DNA of 64,000 nucleotides. Origin: Mycolicibacterium aurum (GTDB lineage Bacteria; Actinomycetota; Actinomycetes; Mycobacteriales; Mycobacteriaceae). Below the pieces are notes generated by a model. It was not told the DNA's origin, searched no databases, and saw nothing but the letters and a program-made list of their open reading frames with translations. The translations under genes and the position numbers were made by a program. Below, piece after piece: positions 42,283-50,211 of the stretch (position 1 is its first letter; each line of letters begins with the position of its first letter). The stretch spans positions 4,960,001 to 5,024,000 of the forward strand of contig NZ_LR134356.1 in the NCBI RefSeq assembly GCF_900637195.1, written 5' to 3'.

Positions 42283-44221
42283 TTAGAACATCTTCCCATT
42301 GCGGGCAAGCGGTTAACGTCCTCGCCGCGGAGGTGCCGAACTGGGTGCGGTACAGCTCGGCGTAGCGCCCGCCACGCGCGAGCAGTTCGTCATGGTTGCC
42401 CCGCTCGACGATGCGTCCGTCCTCGACCACGAGGATGACGTCCGCGGCCCGCACGGTCGAGAGCCGGTGGGCGATGACGATCGACGTGCGCCCCTCCAGC
42501 GCCTCGGCGAGCGCTTGCTGCACGGCGGCCTCCGACTCGGAGTCCAGGGATGCCGTCGCCTCGTCGAGGATGACGACACGCGGCGAGGCCAGCAGCACCC
42601 GCGCGATCGTCAGGCGTTGCCGCTGCCCGCCGGAGAGCCGGTAGCCGCGCTCCCCCACCACCGTGTCGAGCCCGTCGGGCATCGCCGCGACGACGTCGTC
42701 GAGCCGGGCACGGCGCAGCGCCTCCCAGAGTTCGGCGTCGGGGGCGTCCGGGGCGGCCAGCGCGAGGTTCGACCGGATCGACTCGTGGAACAGGTGGCCG
42801 TCCTGGGTGACCATGCCCACGGTGGCCTTCACCGAGGCAGCGGTCGCGTCACGCAGGTCGACACCGTTGAGCCGGACGGCCCCGGAATCCACGTCGTAGA
42901 GGCGGGCGAGCAGCGCCGCGATGGTCGACTTGCCGGCCCCCGAGGTTCCGACCAGGGCGATCACCTGACCGGGGGCCGCGGTGAACGAGATGCCGTGCAG
43001 CACTTCTTCCCCGCCGCGATGGTCGAGTTCGGCGACTTCTTCCAGCGACGCCAGCGTCACCTGGTCGGCGGCCGGATAGGAGAAGCGGACCGCGTCGAAC
43101 TCGACTTCGACGCCGCGATCGTCGCTGCGATCGTCCGCGCGTCGGCCGGGAATCGCGACCGCACCCGGGCGTTCCCGGATCAGCGGCACCAGATCCAGCA
43201 CCTCGAACACCCGCTCGAAGCTGACCAGAGCCGTCGCGATCTCGACGCGCGCGTTGGCCAGCGCGGTCAACGGTGCATAGAGCCTGGTCAGCAGCAGCGC
43301 CAGCGACACGATCTCGCCCGCATCCAGGTGCCCCCCGATCGCCAATGCCCCGCCCAGGCCGTACACCAGCGCCAGCGCCAGCGCCGACATCAGCGTCAGC
43401 GAGTTCATGAACGTCGCCTGCAGCATCGCGGTCCGGACGCCGATGTCACGGACCCGACCGGCCCGCACCCCGAACTCGCGGGATTCTGCGGCGGTGTCGC
43501 CGAACAGCTTCACCAAGGTCGCGCCGGGCGCCGAGAAGCGCTCGGTCATCTGTGTGTTCATCGTCGCGTTGTGGGCCGCCGCCTCGCGGGACAGCCGCGC
43601 CATCGCGGCACCGATGCGGCGCGCCGGGAGCACGAACAGCGGAAGCATGGCCAGCGCGGCCAGCGTGATCTGCCACGAGATGCTGAGCATGACCGCGAGC
43701 GTCAGCGTGAGGGTGACGAGGTTGGCCACGATGCCGGACAGCGTGTCGGAGAATGCGCGCTGGGCACCCATCACGTCGTTGCCCAACCGGCTGACCAGGG
43801 CGCCTGTGCGAGTACGGGTGAAGAACGCGACCGGCATCTTCTGCACGTGGTCGAACACCGCCGTGCGCAGATCGAGGATCAGGCCCTCGCCGATGTTCGA
43901 CGACAGCCACCTGGTGAGCAGCGACACGGCGGCCTCACCCACGGCGACCGCTGCGATCACCGCCGCGAGAACGACGACCGTGCCCGCGCTACCGCGACCG
44001 GTGATCTCGTTGACCACCCGGCCGGCCAGCAGCGGTGTCGCGACCGTCAATGACGCGCCGACCACGCTGACCACGACGAACACCGCCAACCGGCGGTGGT
44101 GCCGCGCCGCGAACCGCCAGATCCTGTGGAGCAGGCGCCGGTCGGCGAGCGAGTGCAGGTCTCCACCGCGCGCATGGGTCTGCCGGTATAGCGACTGCCG
44201 GGCGACCGTTTCCAAACTCAT
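42275..44221 (-). CDS. ABC exporter half-transporter (first of three)
   Basis: A 648-aa half-transporter with a full set of motifs: Walker A LVGTSGAGKST, signature LSGGQRQR, Walker B VVILDEATASLD, H-loop IAHRLS. It has an insertion rich in Asp and Arg between TMD and ATPase domain. It could act as a homodimer. MSLETVARQ is taken as the start. An inverted repeat (44235-44256) lies 14 bases upstream, and TACGGT six bases before the ATG could be a -10 box. It leads the three-gene ABC operon and is divergent from prrA. Confidence 0.9.
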   Translation of the reverse strand: MSLETVARQSLYRQTHARGGDLHSLADRRLLHRIWRFAARHHRRLAVFVVVSVVGASLTVATPLLAGRVVNEITGRGSAGTVVVLAAVIAAVAVGEAAVSLLTRWLSSNIGEGLILDLRTAVFDHVQKMPVAFFTRTRTGALVSRLGNDVMGAQRAFSDTLSGIVANLVTLTLTLAVMLSISWQITLAALAMLPLFVLPARRIGAAMARLSREAAAHNATMNTQMTERFSAPGATLVKLFGDTAAESREFGVRAGRVRDIGVRTAMLQATFMNSLTLMSALALALVYGLGGALAIGGHLDAGEIVSLALLLTRLYAPLTALANARVEIATALVSFERVFEVLDLVPLIRERPGAVAIPGRRADDRSDDRGVEVEFDAVRFSYPAADQVTLASLEEVAELDHRGGEEVLHGISFTAAPGQVIALVGTSGAGKSTIAALLARLYDVDSGAVRLNGVDLRDATAASVKATVGMVTQDGHLFHESIRSNLALAAPDAPDAELWEALRRARLDDVVAAMPDGLDTVVGERGYRLSGGQRQRLTIARVLLASPRVVILDEATASLDSESEAAVQQALAEALEGRTSIVIAHRLSTVRAADVILVVEDGRIVERGNHDELLARGGRYAELYRTQFGTSAARTLTACPQWEDVLSG

Positions 44222-44234
44222 GTTTTCACCGTAG

Positions 44235-44256
44235 GACCTCAACAAATATTGAGGTC
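44235..44256. promoter_or_regulatory. inverted repeat between the ABC exporter operon and prrA
   Basis: GACCTCAA (44235-44242) and TTGAGGTC (44249-44256) are perfect 8-bp inverted repeats with an AT-rich 6-base spacer (CAAATA). The minus-strand reading includes TTGACC, a -35-like hexamer. The dimension fits a dimeric regulator, and no regulator gene of the usual kind is adjacent except prrA. Confidence 0.5.
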
Positions 44257-44327
44257 AAAGCCTTCCCCGGCGAATCCGGTGCACAGCCTCCCACTGGGGG
44301 GTGGCTTCATCGGGCAAGATTGCGGGC

Positions 44328-45029
44328 ATGGACAGTGGTGCGGGTTCACCCCGGGTGCTCGTGGTCGATGACGATCCCGACGTCCTCGCCTCCCTGGAGC
44401 GCGGACTGCGCCTGTCCGGGTTCGACGTCTTCACCGCGGTCGACGGCGCCGAGGCGCTTCGCAGCGCCACCGAAACCCGCCCGGATGCGATCGTGCTCGA
44501 CATCAACATGCCCGTTCTCGACGGGGTGTCGGTGGTGACGGCACTGCGCGCGATGGACAACGACGTCCCGGTCTGCGTGCTCTCGGCCCGGTCGTCTGTC
44601 GACGACCGCGTCGCCGGTCTGGAGGCCGGCGCCGACGACTATCTGGTGAAGCCGTTCGTGCTGGCCGAGCTGGTGGCGCGGGTGAAGGCACTGCTGCGCA
44701 GGCGTGGGTCCACGGCGACCTTCTCGTCGGAGACCATCACCGTCGGCCCGTTGGAGGTCGACATCCCCGGGCGGCGGGCCCGGGTGGACGGCTCCGATGT
44801 CGACCTGACGAAACGCGAGTTCGATCTGCTGGCCGTGCTCGCCGAGCACAAGACCGCGGTGCTGTCGCGGGCGCAGCTCCTCGAGTTGGTGTGGGGCTAC
44901 GACTTCGCCGCCGACACCAACGTCGTCGACGTGTTCATCGGATACCTGCGGCGCAAGCTCGAAGCCAACGGCGCGCCGCGCCTGCTGCACACCGTTCGGG
45001 GCGTGGGATTCGTCCTCAGGCAGCAGTAG
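44328..45029 (+). CDS. prrA: response regulator PrrA
   Basis: A 233-aa OmpR-type response regulator. The receiver domain has the acidic pair DDD (14-16), phosphoryl acceptor D58 in LDINMP and the conserved K in LVKPF; the C-terminal winged helix ends TVRGVGFVLRQQ. With the histidine kinase gene directly downstream and accD3 on the same strand further upstream, it is PrrA. PrrAB is essential in M. tuberculosis and acts in early intracellular adaptation. ATG at 44328; CAAGAT seven bases upstream suggests a leaderless start. Confidence 0.95.
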   Translation: MDSGAGSPRVLVVDDDPDVLASLERGLRLSGFDVFTAVDGAEALRSATETRPDAIVLDINMPVLDGVSVVTALRAMDNDVPVCVLSARSSVDDRVAGLEAGADDYLVKPFVLAELVARVKALLRRRGSTATFSSETITVGPLEVDIPGRRARVDGSDVDLTKREFDLLAVLAEHKTAVLSRAQLLELVWGYDFAADTNVVDVFIGYLRRKLEANGAPRLLHTVRGVGFVLRQQ

Positions 45030-45066
45030 ATGTCGTGATGAGCGCTTGCGCGAAGAACAGACAACC

Positions 45067-46407
45067 GTGATCGCGCTGTCCCGCATCTTCCGTCGCACGC
45101 CGTCGCTGCGCACGCGGGTGGCGTTCGCCACCGCGATCGCGGCTGCGATCGTCGTGGGCATCGTCGGCGCCGTGGTGTGGGTGGGGATCACCAACGATCG
45201 CAAGGAACGGCTGGACCGCCGCCTCGACGAAGCGGCGGGCTTCGCCATCCCGTTCCTGCCCCGCGGCCTCGACGAGATCCCGATGTCGCCCAACGACCAG
45301 GACGCCGTCATCACCGTGCGCCGGGACGGTCAGGTGACGTCGAACTCCAACGTCGTACTGCCCGAGCTGGAACCGGGCTACGCCGACACCTATGTCGACG
45401 GCATCCGGTATCGGGTCCGTACGGTGCAGCTGTCTACCCCGGAACCGATGTCGGTGGCCGTCGGCGCCACCTACGACGCGACGATCGCCGACACCAACAA
45501 CCTGCACCGCCGGGTGCTGATCATCTGCACGCTGGCCGTCGGGGCGGCGACGTTCGGTGGGTGGCTCCTCGCGGCGTTCGCGGTGCGGCCGTTCAAGCGG
45601 CTGGCCCAGCAGACCCGCCAGATCGACGCCGGCGACGAGGCGCCCGACATCGACATCCGCGGCGCGACGGAGGCGGTCGAGATCGCCGACGCGATCAAGG
45701 GACTGTTGGAAAGGGTGTGGGAGGAGCAGGGCCGCACGAAGGCGGCGCTGACGTCGGCCCGCGATTTCGCGTCGGTGTCGGCGCACGAGCTGCGCACCCC
45801 GCTGACCGCGATGCGTACCAACGTCGAGGTGCTCGCGACGCTCGACCTGGCCGAGGACCAGCGCAAGGAAGTCGTCAACGATGTGATCCGCACCCAGTCC
45901 CGGATCGAGGCCACGCTCGGCGCGCTGGAGCGGCTGGCCCAGGGCGAGTTGTCCACCGAGGACGACCACGTGCCGGTGGACATCACCGAGCTGCTCGACC
46001 GCGCCGCACACGACGCGATGCGCGTCTACCCCGACCTCGAAGTGTCCCTGGTGCCGGCCCCGACCGTGATCATCGTCGGGCTGCCCGCCGGGCTGCGCCT
46101 TGCGGTGGACAACGCGATCGCCAACGCCGTCAAGCACGGTCGTGCCACCCGCGTACAGCTGTCGGCGGTCAGCTCCCGCGACGGGGTCGAGATCGCGATC
46201 GACGATGACGGGGTCGGCGTTCCCGAGGCGGAACGCAAGGTCGTGTTCGACCGATTCTCACGCGGGTCGACAGCGTCGCGCACCGGTTCCGGGCTCGGGC
46301 TGGCCCTGGTTGCCCAGCAAGCCGAATTGCACGGCGGCACCGCATCTTTGGAGTCGAGCCCGCTGGGCGGCGCACGTCTGCTGCTGCGCCTGCCCGGCCC
46401 GCGCTGA
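45067..46407 (+). CDS. prrB: sensor histidine kinase PrrB
   Basis: A 446-aa membrane histidine kinase, the same length as the M. tuberculosis protein. Two helices (about 18-40 and 150-170) flank an extracytoplasmic sensor region; then HAMP, the dimerisation domain with H240 in SAHELRTPL, and the ATPase domain with NAIANAVKHG (N box), DDDGVGVP and GSGLGLAL. It phosphorylates PrrA. The GTG at 45067 gives VIALSRIFRRTPSLRTR, which aligns with the known N-terminus; a TTG at 45046 is in frame but less likely. Confidence 0.95.
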   Translation: MIALSRIFRRTPSLRTRVAFATAIAAAIVVGIVGAVVWVGITNDRKERLDRRLDEAAGFAIPFLPRGLDEIPMSPNDQDAVITVRRDGQVTSNSNVVLPELEPGYADTYVDGIRYRVRTVQLSTPEPMSVAVGATYDATIADTNNLHRRVLIICTLAVGAATFGGWLLAAFAVRPFKRLAQQTRQIDAGDEAPDIDIRGATEAVEIADAIKGLLERVWEEQGRTKAALTSARDFASVSAHELRTPLTAMRTNVEVLATLDLAEDQRKEVVNDVIRTQSRIEATLGALERLAQGELSTEDDHVPVDITELLDRAAHDAMRVYPDLEVSLVPAPTVIIVGLPAGLRLAVDNAIANAVKHGRATRVQLSAVSSRDGVEIAIDDDGVGVPEAERKVVFDRFSRGSTASRTGSGLGLALVAQQAELHGGTASLESSPLGGARLLLRLPGPR

Positions 46408-46425
46408 CCCCGCCGAAGGTCAGCG
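46402..46425. terminator. 8-bp hairpin between prrB and the FKBP gene
   Basis: CGCTGACC (46402-46409) pairs perfectly with GGTCAGCG (46418-46425) over an 8-base loop. It overlaps the stop codons of both convergent genes, so it could end transcription from both sides. There is no T-run, as is usual in mycobacteria. Confidence 0.5.
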
Positions 46426-46782
46426 GGTCGCGAGCAGATCGATGACGAAGATGAGGGTCTTGCCCGAGAGGCGATGCCCGCCGCCCGCGGGACCGTAGGC
46501 CTGCTCCGGCGGGATCGTCAGCTTGCGTCGGCCGCCGACCTTCATGCCGGGGATGCCGTCCTGCCAGCCCTGGATGAGGCCGCGCAGCGGGAACTCGATC
46601 GACTCACCGCGGTTCCAGGAGCTGTCGAACTCCTCTCCGGTGTCGTACTCGACGCCGACGTAGTGCACCTCGACGTTGGCACCGGGGACCGCCTCTGGGC
46701 CGTCGCCGACGACGATGTCCTCGGTCACCAGTTCGGTTGGCGCCGGGCCGTCTGGGAATTCGATCTCGGGTTTGGTAGCCAT
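46420..46782 (-). CDS. FKBP-type peptidyl-prolyl cis-trans isomerase
   Basis: A 120-aa single-domain FKBP: VEVHYVGVEYDTGEEFDSSW, GLIQGWQDGIPGMKVGGRRK and the terminal LIFVIDLL strand. It is cytoplasmic (no signal) and catalyses proline isomerisation in protein folding. TAGGGT six bases before the ATG indicates a leaderless transcript. It converges with prrB and diverges from the DUF2630 gene. Confidence 0.93.
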   Translation of the reverse strand: MATKPEIEFPDGPAPTELVTEDIVVGDGPEAVPGANVEVHYVGVEYDTGEEFDSSWNRGESIEFPLRGLIQGWQDGIPGMKVGGRRKLTIPPEQAYGPAGGGHRLSGKTLIFVIDLLATR

Positions 46783-46788
46783 CTGCCC

Positions 46789-46794
46789 ACCCTA
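46789..46794 (-). promoter_or_regulatory. TAGGGT -10 box of the FKBP gene (leaderless)
   Basis: TAGGGT on the minus strand lies six bases before the ATG at 46782, with no Shine-Dalgarno sequence between. Confidence 0.4.
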
Positions 46795-46835
46795 GACGGC
46801 AGACGGATCGGCGAAATGACTGCACACTGGTATGC

Positions 46836-47084
46836 GTGGCTACTGATCAGGACATCCTCAAGCAAGTGAACGAACTCGTCTCCGAGGAGAAGGACCTGCG
46901 GGACAAACTCCAGCATCACGAGATCGACGAGACCGAGGAGCACCGCCGCCTCAAGGCGCTCGAGGTTCAGCTCGATCAATGCTGGGATCTGCTGCGCCAG
47001 CGGCGCGCGCTGCGCGCCAGCGGCGGCGACCCGCAGGATGCGTCGGTACGTCCCGAGAGCGAAGTCGAGGGCTATCTCGGCTGA
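46836..47084 (+). CDS. DUF2630 family small protein (Rv0898c-like)
   Basis: An 82-aa, highly charged helical protein: ILKQVNELVSEEKDLRDKLQ, then RRLKALEVQLDQCWDLLRQR. This is the mycobacterial DUF2630 pattern, as in Rv0898c, and its presence next to the Rv0897c-like region fits the conserved order. It probably forms a helical hairpin. No function is known. The GTG start lies 53 bases from the divergent FKBP gene. Confidence 0.85.
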   Translation: MATDQDILKQVNELVSEEKDLRDKLQHHEIDETEEHRRLKALEVQLDQCWDLLRQRRALRASGGDPQDASVRPESEVEGYLG

Positions 47085-47085
47085 G

Positions 47086-47364
47086 TTACTGAGAGCCGTC
47101 GGGCGGGCAGTTGATGGACACCGAGGCAACAGGTGGAGCCGACGTATCGATGCCGGTGACGGTGCATTGCGACAGCGGGATGTTCGACGGCTCCCCCGCC
47201 ACCCAGTTGACCTGAACGTCGAAGCCCGCATTCGCCAGCTGGCGGATGGTGGCGGCAGGCGACTCGGTGCCGGCTTCAGGCAGCTGGGCGACAGCGGCGG
47301 GCGCTGTCGCCGTCGCGGCGATGACTCCTCCGCACGCCAGAACCGTTGCAAGCCAACGTGTCAT
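47086..47364 (-). CDS. small secreted protein (92 aa)
   Basis: A 92-aa protein with a Sec signal (WLATVLACGGVIAATATAPA, cleavage likely after AVA or so) and a mature part of about 66 residues with two cysteines (LSQCTV, INCPPD) that could form a disulfide. Similar small secreted proteins are common in mycobacteria; none that I know has a defined role. AAAGG lies nine bases before the ATG. It converges with the DUF2630 gene, with one base between stops. Confidence 0.8.
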   Translation of the reverse strand: MTRWLATVLACGGVIAATATAPAAVAQLPEAGTESPAATIRQLANAGFDVQVNWVAGEPSNIPLSQCTVTGIDTSAPPVASVSINCPPDGSQ

Positions 47365-47449
47365 AGCCCGAACCTTTCGTCATGACCATGCGGTGTGCAC
47401 AAAAACACCCTGTCACACGGATGTTCGGGCGCGTCGACTTTCGGCGATC

Positions 47450-48085
47450 CTAGGGTGGCGGCTGCGGCCCGGGTGGCGACGGAGGCTCCACGGGCAGCGG
47501 CTTGTTCAGTGAATCGAGTTCGCGCTGCCCGAGCAGACCGCCCTCCAGACCACCGGCTCGATACGTCTCGTACAGCCGCTTGAGGTACTCGACGCCGTTG
47601 ATGTCGGCGTTCTCCTGGCCCGGCGCGATACCGAACAGCTGCCCCTGACCGGGGGCCGAGGGCACGAGGTTCTGGGGCAGCAGGTACGCGTTGTTGTAAG
47701 GGTTCATGTGGATCGGCGCGGCGGGCGCCGCCCCGGGGGCCGCCGGTGCGGCATGCTGGCCCAGCACGAACTCGTTGGCCGTCTGCCCCGACAGGTCGGG
47801 CATGGCGGGTATCCCCCCGAAGATCTGCGACGGCGAGTCGCTCTGTGCCAGCGGGAACAGTGCGGTGGCCGGCGGCGGCGCGACACCTGGGCCGGGCGGC
47901 GGTACCGGGCCGGGACTCGAGATCGGCCCTAGCCCGGGGATGGATTCGAACGGTAATGGATTCGGCGGGGCGGGCGCGGGCGGAGGTGGCAGCGGCGGCT
48001 GAGCCGACGCCGTCGCGGACCCGATGAGGTAGGCACCTGCGGCGCCCACGAACGCCGTCAGCGCGAGACCGGCCCTGTGCACCAC
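47450..48085 (-). CDS. secreted Pro/Gly-rich protein of the porin operon
   Basis: A 211-aa secreted protein: signal peptide ending ATASAQ, then a Pro-rich stretch (PPLPPPPAPAPPNPLP), and a C-terminal region with NAYLLPQNLVPSA and VEYLKRLYETYRAGGLEGG, which looks folded, before a second Pro-rich tail. It begins one base after the stop of the second MspA-like gene and is the last gene of that operon, so it may help porin assembly or sit in the cell envelope. I do not recognise a family. It is also possible that it is a cell-wall linker protein unrelated to the pore. Confidence 0.8.
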   Translation of the reverse strand: MVHRAGLALTAFVGAAGAYLIGSATASAQPPLPPPPAPAPPNPLPFESIPGLGPISSPGPVPPPGPGVAPPPATALFPLAQSDSPSQIFGGIPAMPDLSGQTANEFVLGQHAAPAAPGAAPAAPIHMNPYNNAYLLPQNLVPSAPGQGQLFGIAPGQENADINGVEYLKRLYETYRAGGLEGGLLGQRELDSLNKPLPVEPPSPPGPQPPP

Positions 48086-48086
48086 G

Positions 48087-48785
48087 TCAGACCGCTTTCG
48101 TCACGCCGTAATAGGCGACGATGTCGTCAGCGGCGTCGGTCGAGCTGGTCAGCACCGCGTAGGACCGCAGGAAGGACTGTCCGACACAGCCATCGACCTT
48201 GATGTGGACGTCCTTGACCGTGACGCGCGGATTGGTGCCCTCGAATGACTTCTGCGTCAGCTGGACCGTGGTGACCTCGCCCGGCTGCGGGAACACTTCG
48301 ATCTGGGCCGAGACGGGGAACTGGATTCCGACGTTGTTACCCGACATGCCGAGCATGGGAGTGAAACCCGCGGAGCCGTTCAGCTTGACCACGTTGAGCG
48401 AGATACCGCAGCCGATCTGGTAGCCGACCTCGAGCGTGCCTCCACTGGTGGGAGCCGTACCCGCACCGGCCACGCTGCCCTCGAACGTGGCCGCCACCAA
48501 GTACTCTCGCGACGACAGCGCCGTGGTCAGCGGAGCGACAGCCACCTGGAACTCGTCCTTGGCCGACACGGACAGCTCCCAACCGTCGGGAGTCACGACG
48601 ACTCCCGGCGGTCCCGACGGGACGGCGCCGTTCGGAATCGGCGGCGCACCGACGTCAGCGACCGGCTGGACACCGGGGGTCGGCGGCGGTGCCGGCGCCG
48701 GTTGAGCCGACGCGATCGGCGCAGGCGCCGTCCACAGCGCGGCAGCGACCATTGCGGTCGCCACTCTCACACACGTCGAACGCAC
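48087..48785 (-). CDS. MspA-family porin (second)
   Basis: A 232-aa protein: signal peptide (cleavage after ASA), a 35-residue Pro/Ala-rich lead, and an MspA domain. Family motifs are GWELSVSAKDEFQVAVAPLT, SREYLVAATFEGSV, VGYQIGCGI and VDGCVGQSFLRSYAVLTSST. MspA proteins form octameric pores in the mycobacterial outer membrane for small hydrophilic solutes. The Pro-rich lead is longer than in MspA itself. The GTG begins one base after the stop of the first porin gene. Confidence 0.9.
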   Translation of the reverse strand: MRSTCVRVATAMVAAALWTAPAPIASAQPAPAPPPTPGVQPVADVGAPPIPNGAVPSGPPGVVVTPDGWELSVSAKDEFQVAVAPLTTALSSREYLVAATFEGSVAGAGTAPTSGGTLEVGYQIGCGISLNVVKLNGSAGFTPMLGMSGNNVGIQFPVSAQIEVFPQPGEVTTVQLTQKSFEGTNPRVTVKDVHIKVDGCVGQSFLRSYAVLTSSTDAADDIVAYYGVTKAV

Positions 48786-48786
48786 G

Positions 48787-49449
48787 TCACACCACCTTGA
48801 CCTGACCGGTGTACGTGACGATGTCCGATGTGTCGGCGGTGGAACTGGTCAACGTCGAGTACGACTGCAGGAAGGACTGGCCGACGCACCCGTCGACCCT
48901 GACTCGGAATCCGGTGACCGTCACCCGCGCCTCGTTGCCCTTGAATGTCTTCTCCCCGACCGGGACCAACGTCACGGTGCCGGGACGCAGGTTGATCTTG
49001 ATCTGGTTGTTCACCGGGAACACCACCTGCCCGAGGATGTTCGCGGTGTCGAACTGCTGGTTCGCGCCGACGCTCGTGAGCACCTCGACCGGTCCGCCGA
49101 TGATCCCGCAGCCGATCCGGTAGCCGACCACCAGCGAGCCGCCGGAAAGCTCGGTGCTGCCCTGGCCCGTGACGGTGCCGGTGAATGTTCCGCCGACGAC
49201 ATACTCGCGCGACGTCAGCGCCGTGGTCAGCGGCGCCACCGCAACCTGGGTCTCATCCTTGGCGCCCGCGGTCAACTCCCAGCCGTCCGGCGTCTTGAGA
49301 TAGCCCGACTGCGCCGACGGGACCGCATCCGGCGCCGGGGCGACGGCACCGGGATCAGGCGGCGGAACGGGCTGCGCGAGCGCCACCGGAGACAGTCCCA
49401 GCGGCGCGAGTACACAGCACACTGCCGCCGCAGCGGACCAGACACGCAT
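48787..49449 (-). CDS. MspA-family porin (first)
   Basis: A 220-aa paralogue of the next gene: signal peptide ending VALA, short Pro/Ala-rich lead, then WELTAGAKDETQVAVAPLTT, SREYVVGGTFTGTV, VGYRIGCGI and VDGCVGQSFLQSYSTLTSST. Both porins keep the two cysteines (IGCGI and DGCVG) that are unusual for M. smegmatis MspA. The ATG at 49449 (MRVWSAA) follows GGGGGAGGG with a gap of 10 bases; an ATG seven codons earlier is possible. It leads the three-gene porin operon. Confidence 0.9.
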   Translation of the reverse strand: MRVWSAAAAVCCVLAPLGLSPVALAQPVPPPDPGAVAPAPDAVPSAQSGYLKTPDGWELTAGAKDETQVAVAPLTTALTSREYVVGGTFTGTVTGQGSTELSGGSLVVGYRIGCGIIGGPVEVLTSVGANQQFDTANILGQVVFPVNNQIKINLRPGTVTLVPVGEKTFKGNEARVTVTGFRVRVDGCVGQSFLQSYSTLTSSTADTSDIVTYTGQVKVV

Positions 49450-49473
49450 CGGAAAAGAGCCCTCCCCCATTGT

Positions 49474-49493
49474 CGATTACGCAAGAATAATCG
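49474..49493. promoter_or_regulatory. inverted repeat in the leader of the porin operon
   Basis: CGATTA (49474-49479) and TAATCG (49488-49493) are inverted repeats over 8 bases, between the promoter and the first porin start. It could be an operator or a leader hairpin. Confidence 0.35.
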
Positions 49494-49512
49494 CGGCCGT
49501 GGATTTCCGGAC

Positions 49513-49541
49513 AGCTAACGCCCGGAGAATACTTAGGTCAA
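49513..49541 (-). promoter_or_regulatory. SigA-like promoter of the porin operon
   Basis: On the minus strand TTGACC (49541-49536) and TTAGCT (49518-49513) are 17 bases apart. Transcription from here would give a leader of about 60 bases before the porin start at 49449, with a GGGGGAGGG ribosome site inside it. Confidence 0.45.
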
Positions 49542-49603
49542 CTTTCAGACACCGAAGCATTGATCGCCCGGCCACCTGCGGGTCACCGTGCGGTCATGAT
49601 CCG

Positions 49604-50191
49604 GTGACACTGGAACCCGATCGTGTACATCCGCATTCGACGAGGGCTCGGGAGGACGTCATCACCGGTTTCCGGGTATCCACCGCGTGCGCCGCGATGT
49701 GCGCGACGGCTGCGATTTTCACGCCGAACGCTGCGGCACAACCGGCGCCGCCTGCCGAACCCTCCGGGCAGGCGGCCGCGCCGTCGGTCGAGCCGGCGCT
49801 GGTGGACGCCACGCCGGAGGCAGTCGCGGCGTGCCGGCAGTTCGCCCGTGCCCTGGATACCGCCGCGGCCAGCTATTCGGAGTTCGCCAACGTCCTCGCG
49901 ATCGGCGAGACCGTCCCCGACTACACCGACCCGATCCTCACAGCGAACAACTCCTACGGGCGCGTCGGCCTACGGGAGGCGGCGAGCACCGCGCTGACCG
50001 CCTCCCGCACCCCGGGGCTGAATCCGGCGATCGCCGCCCCGATGCGCTCGTGGTCGATGGGCGCGATGAAACTCATGCTGCTGATGGGACTGCGCGCCGA
50101 CGTCGACCGGTTCAACAACGCCGCCACCGAGCTCAACACCCACACCGAGGCCGCACAGATGGCGTGCGCGGAAGCGGGAACGCAGGCGTAA
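49604..50191 (+). CDS. secreted helical protein with two cysteines, start unclear
   Basis: The open frame ends at 50191. It contains a signal-like segment (STACAAMCATAAIFTPNAAA) and a mature helical domain with two cysteines (AACRQF, QMACAEAG) and KLMLLMGLRADVDRFNN. The nearest in-frame GTG is at 49604, but this leaves 30 polar residues before the signal. The best ribosome site, GGGAGG (49650-49655), is followed five bases later by ATC (49661), not a normal start. An ATG at 49699 would give a signal without basic residues. The protein is probably exported; the real start needs N-terminal data. Confidence 0.6.
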   Translation: MTLEPDRVHPHSTRAREDVITGFRVSTACAAMCATAAIFTPNAAAQPAPPAEPSGQAAAPSVEPALVDATPEAVAACRQFARALDTAAASYSEFANVLAIGETVPDYTDPILTANNSYGRVGLREAASTALTASRTPGLNPAIAAPMRSWSMGAMKLMLLMGLRADVDRFNNAATELNTHTEAAQMACAEAGTQA

Positions 50192-50211
50192 GGAGACGGC
50201 ACACTGAGTCC

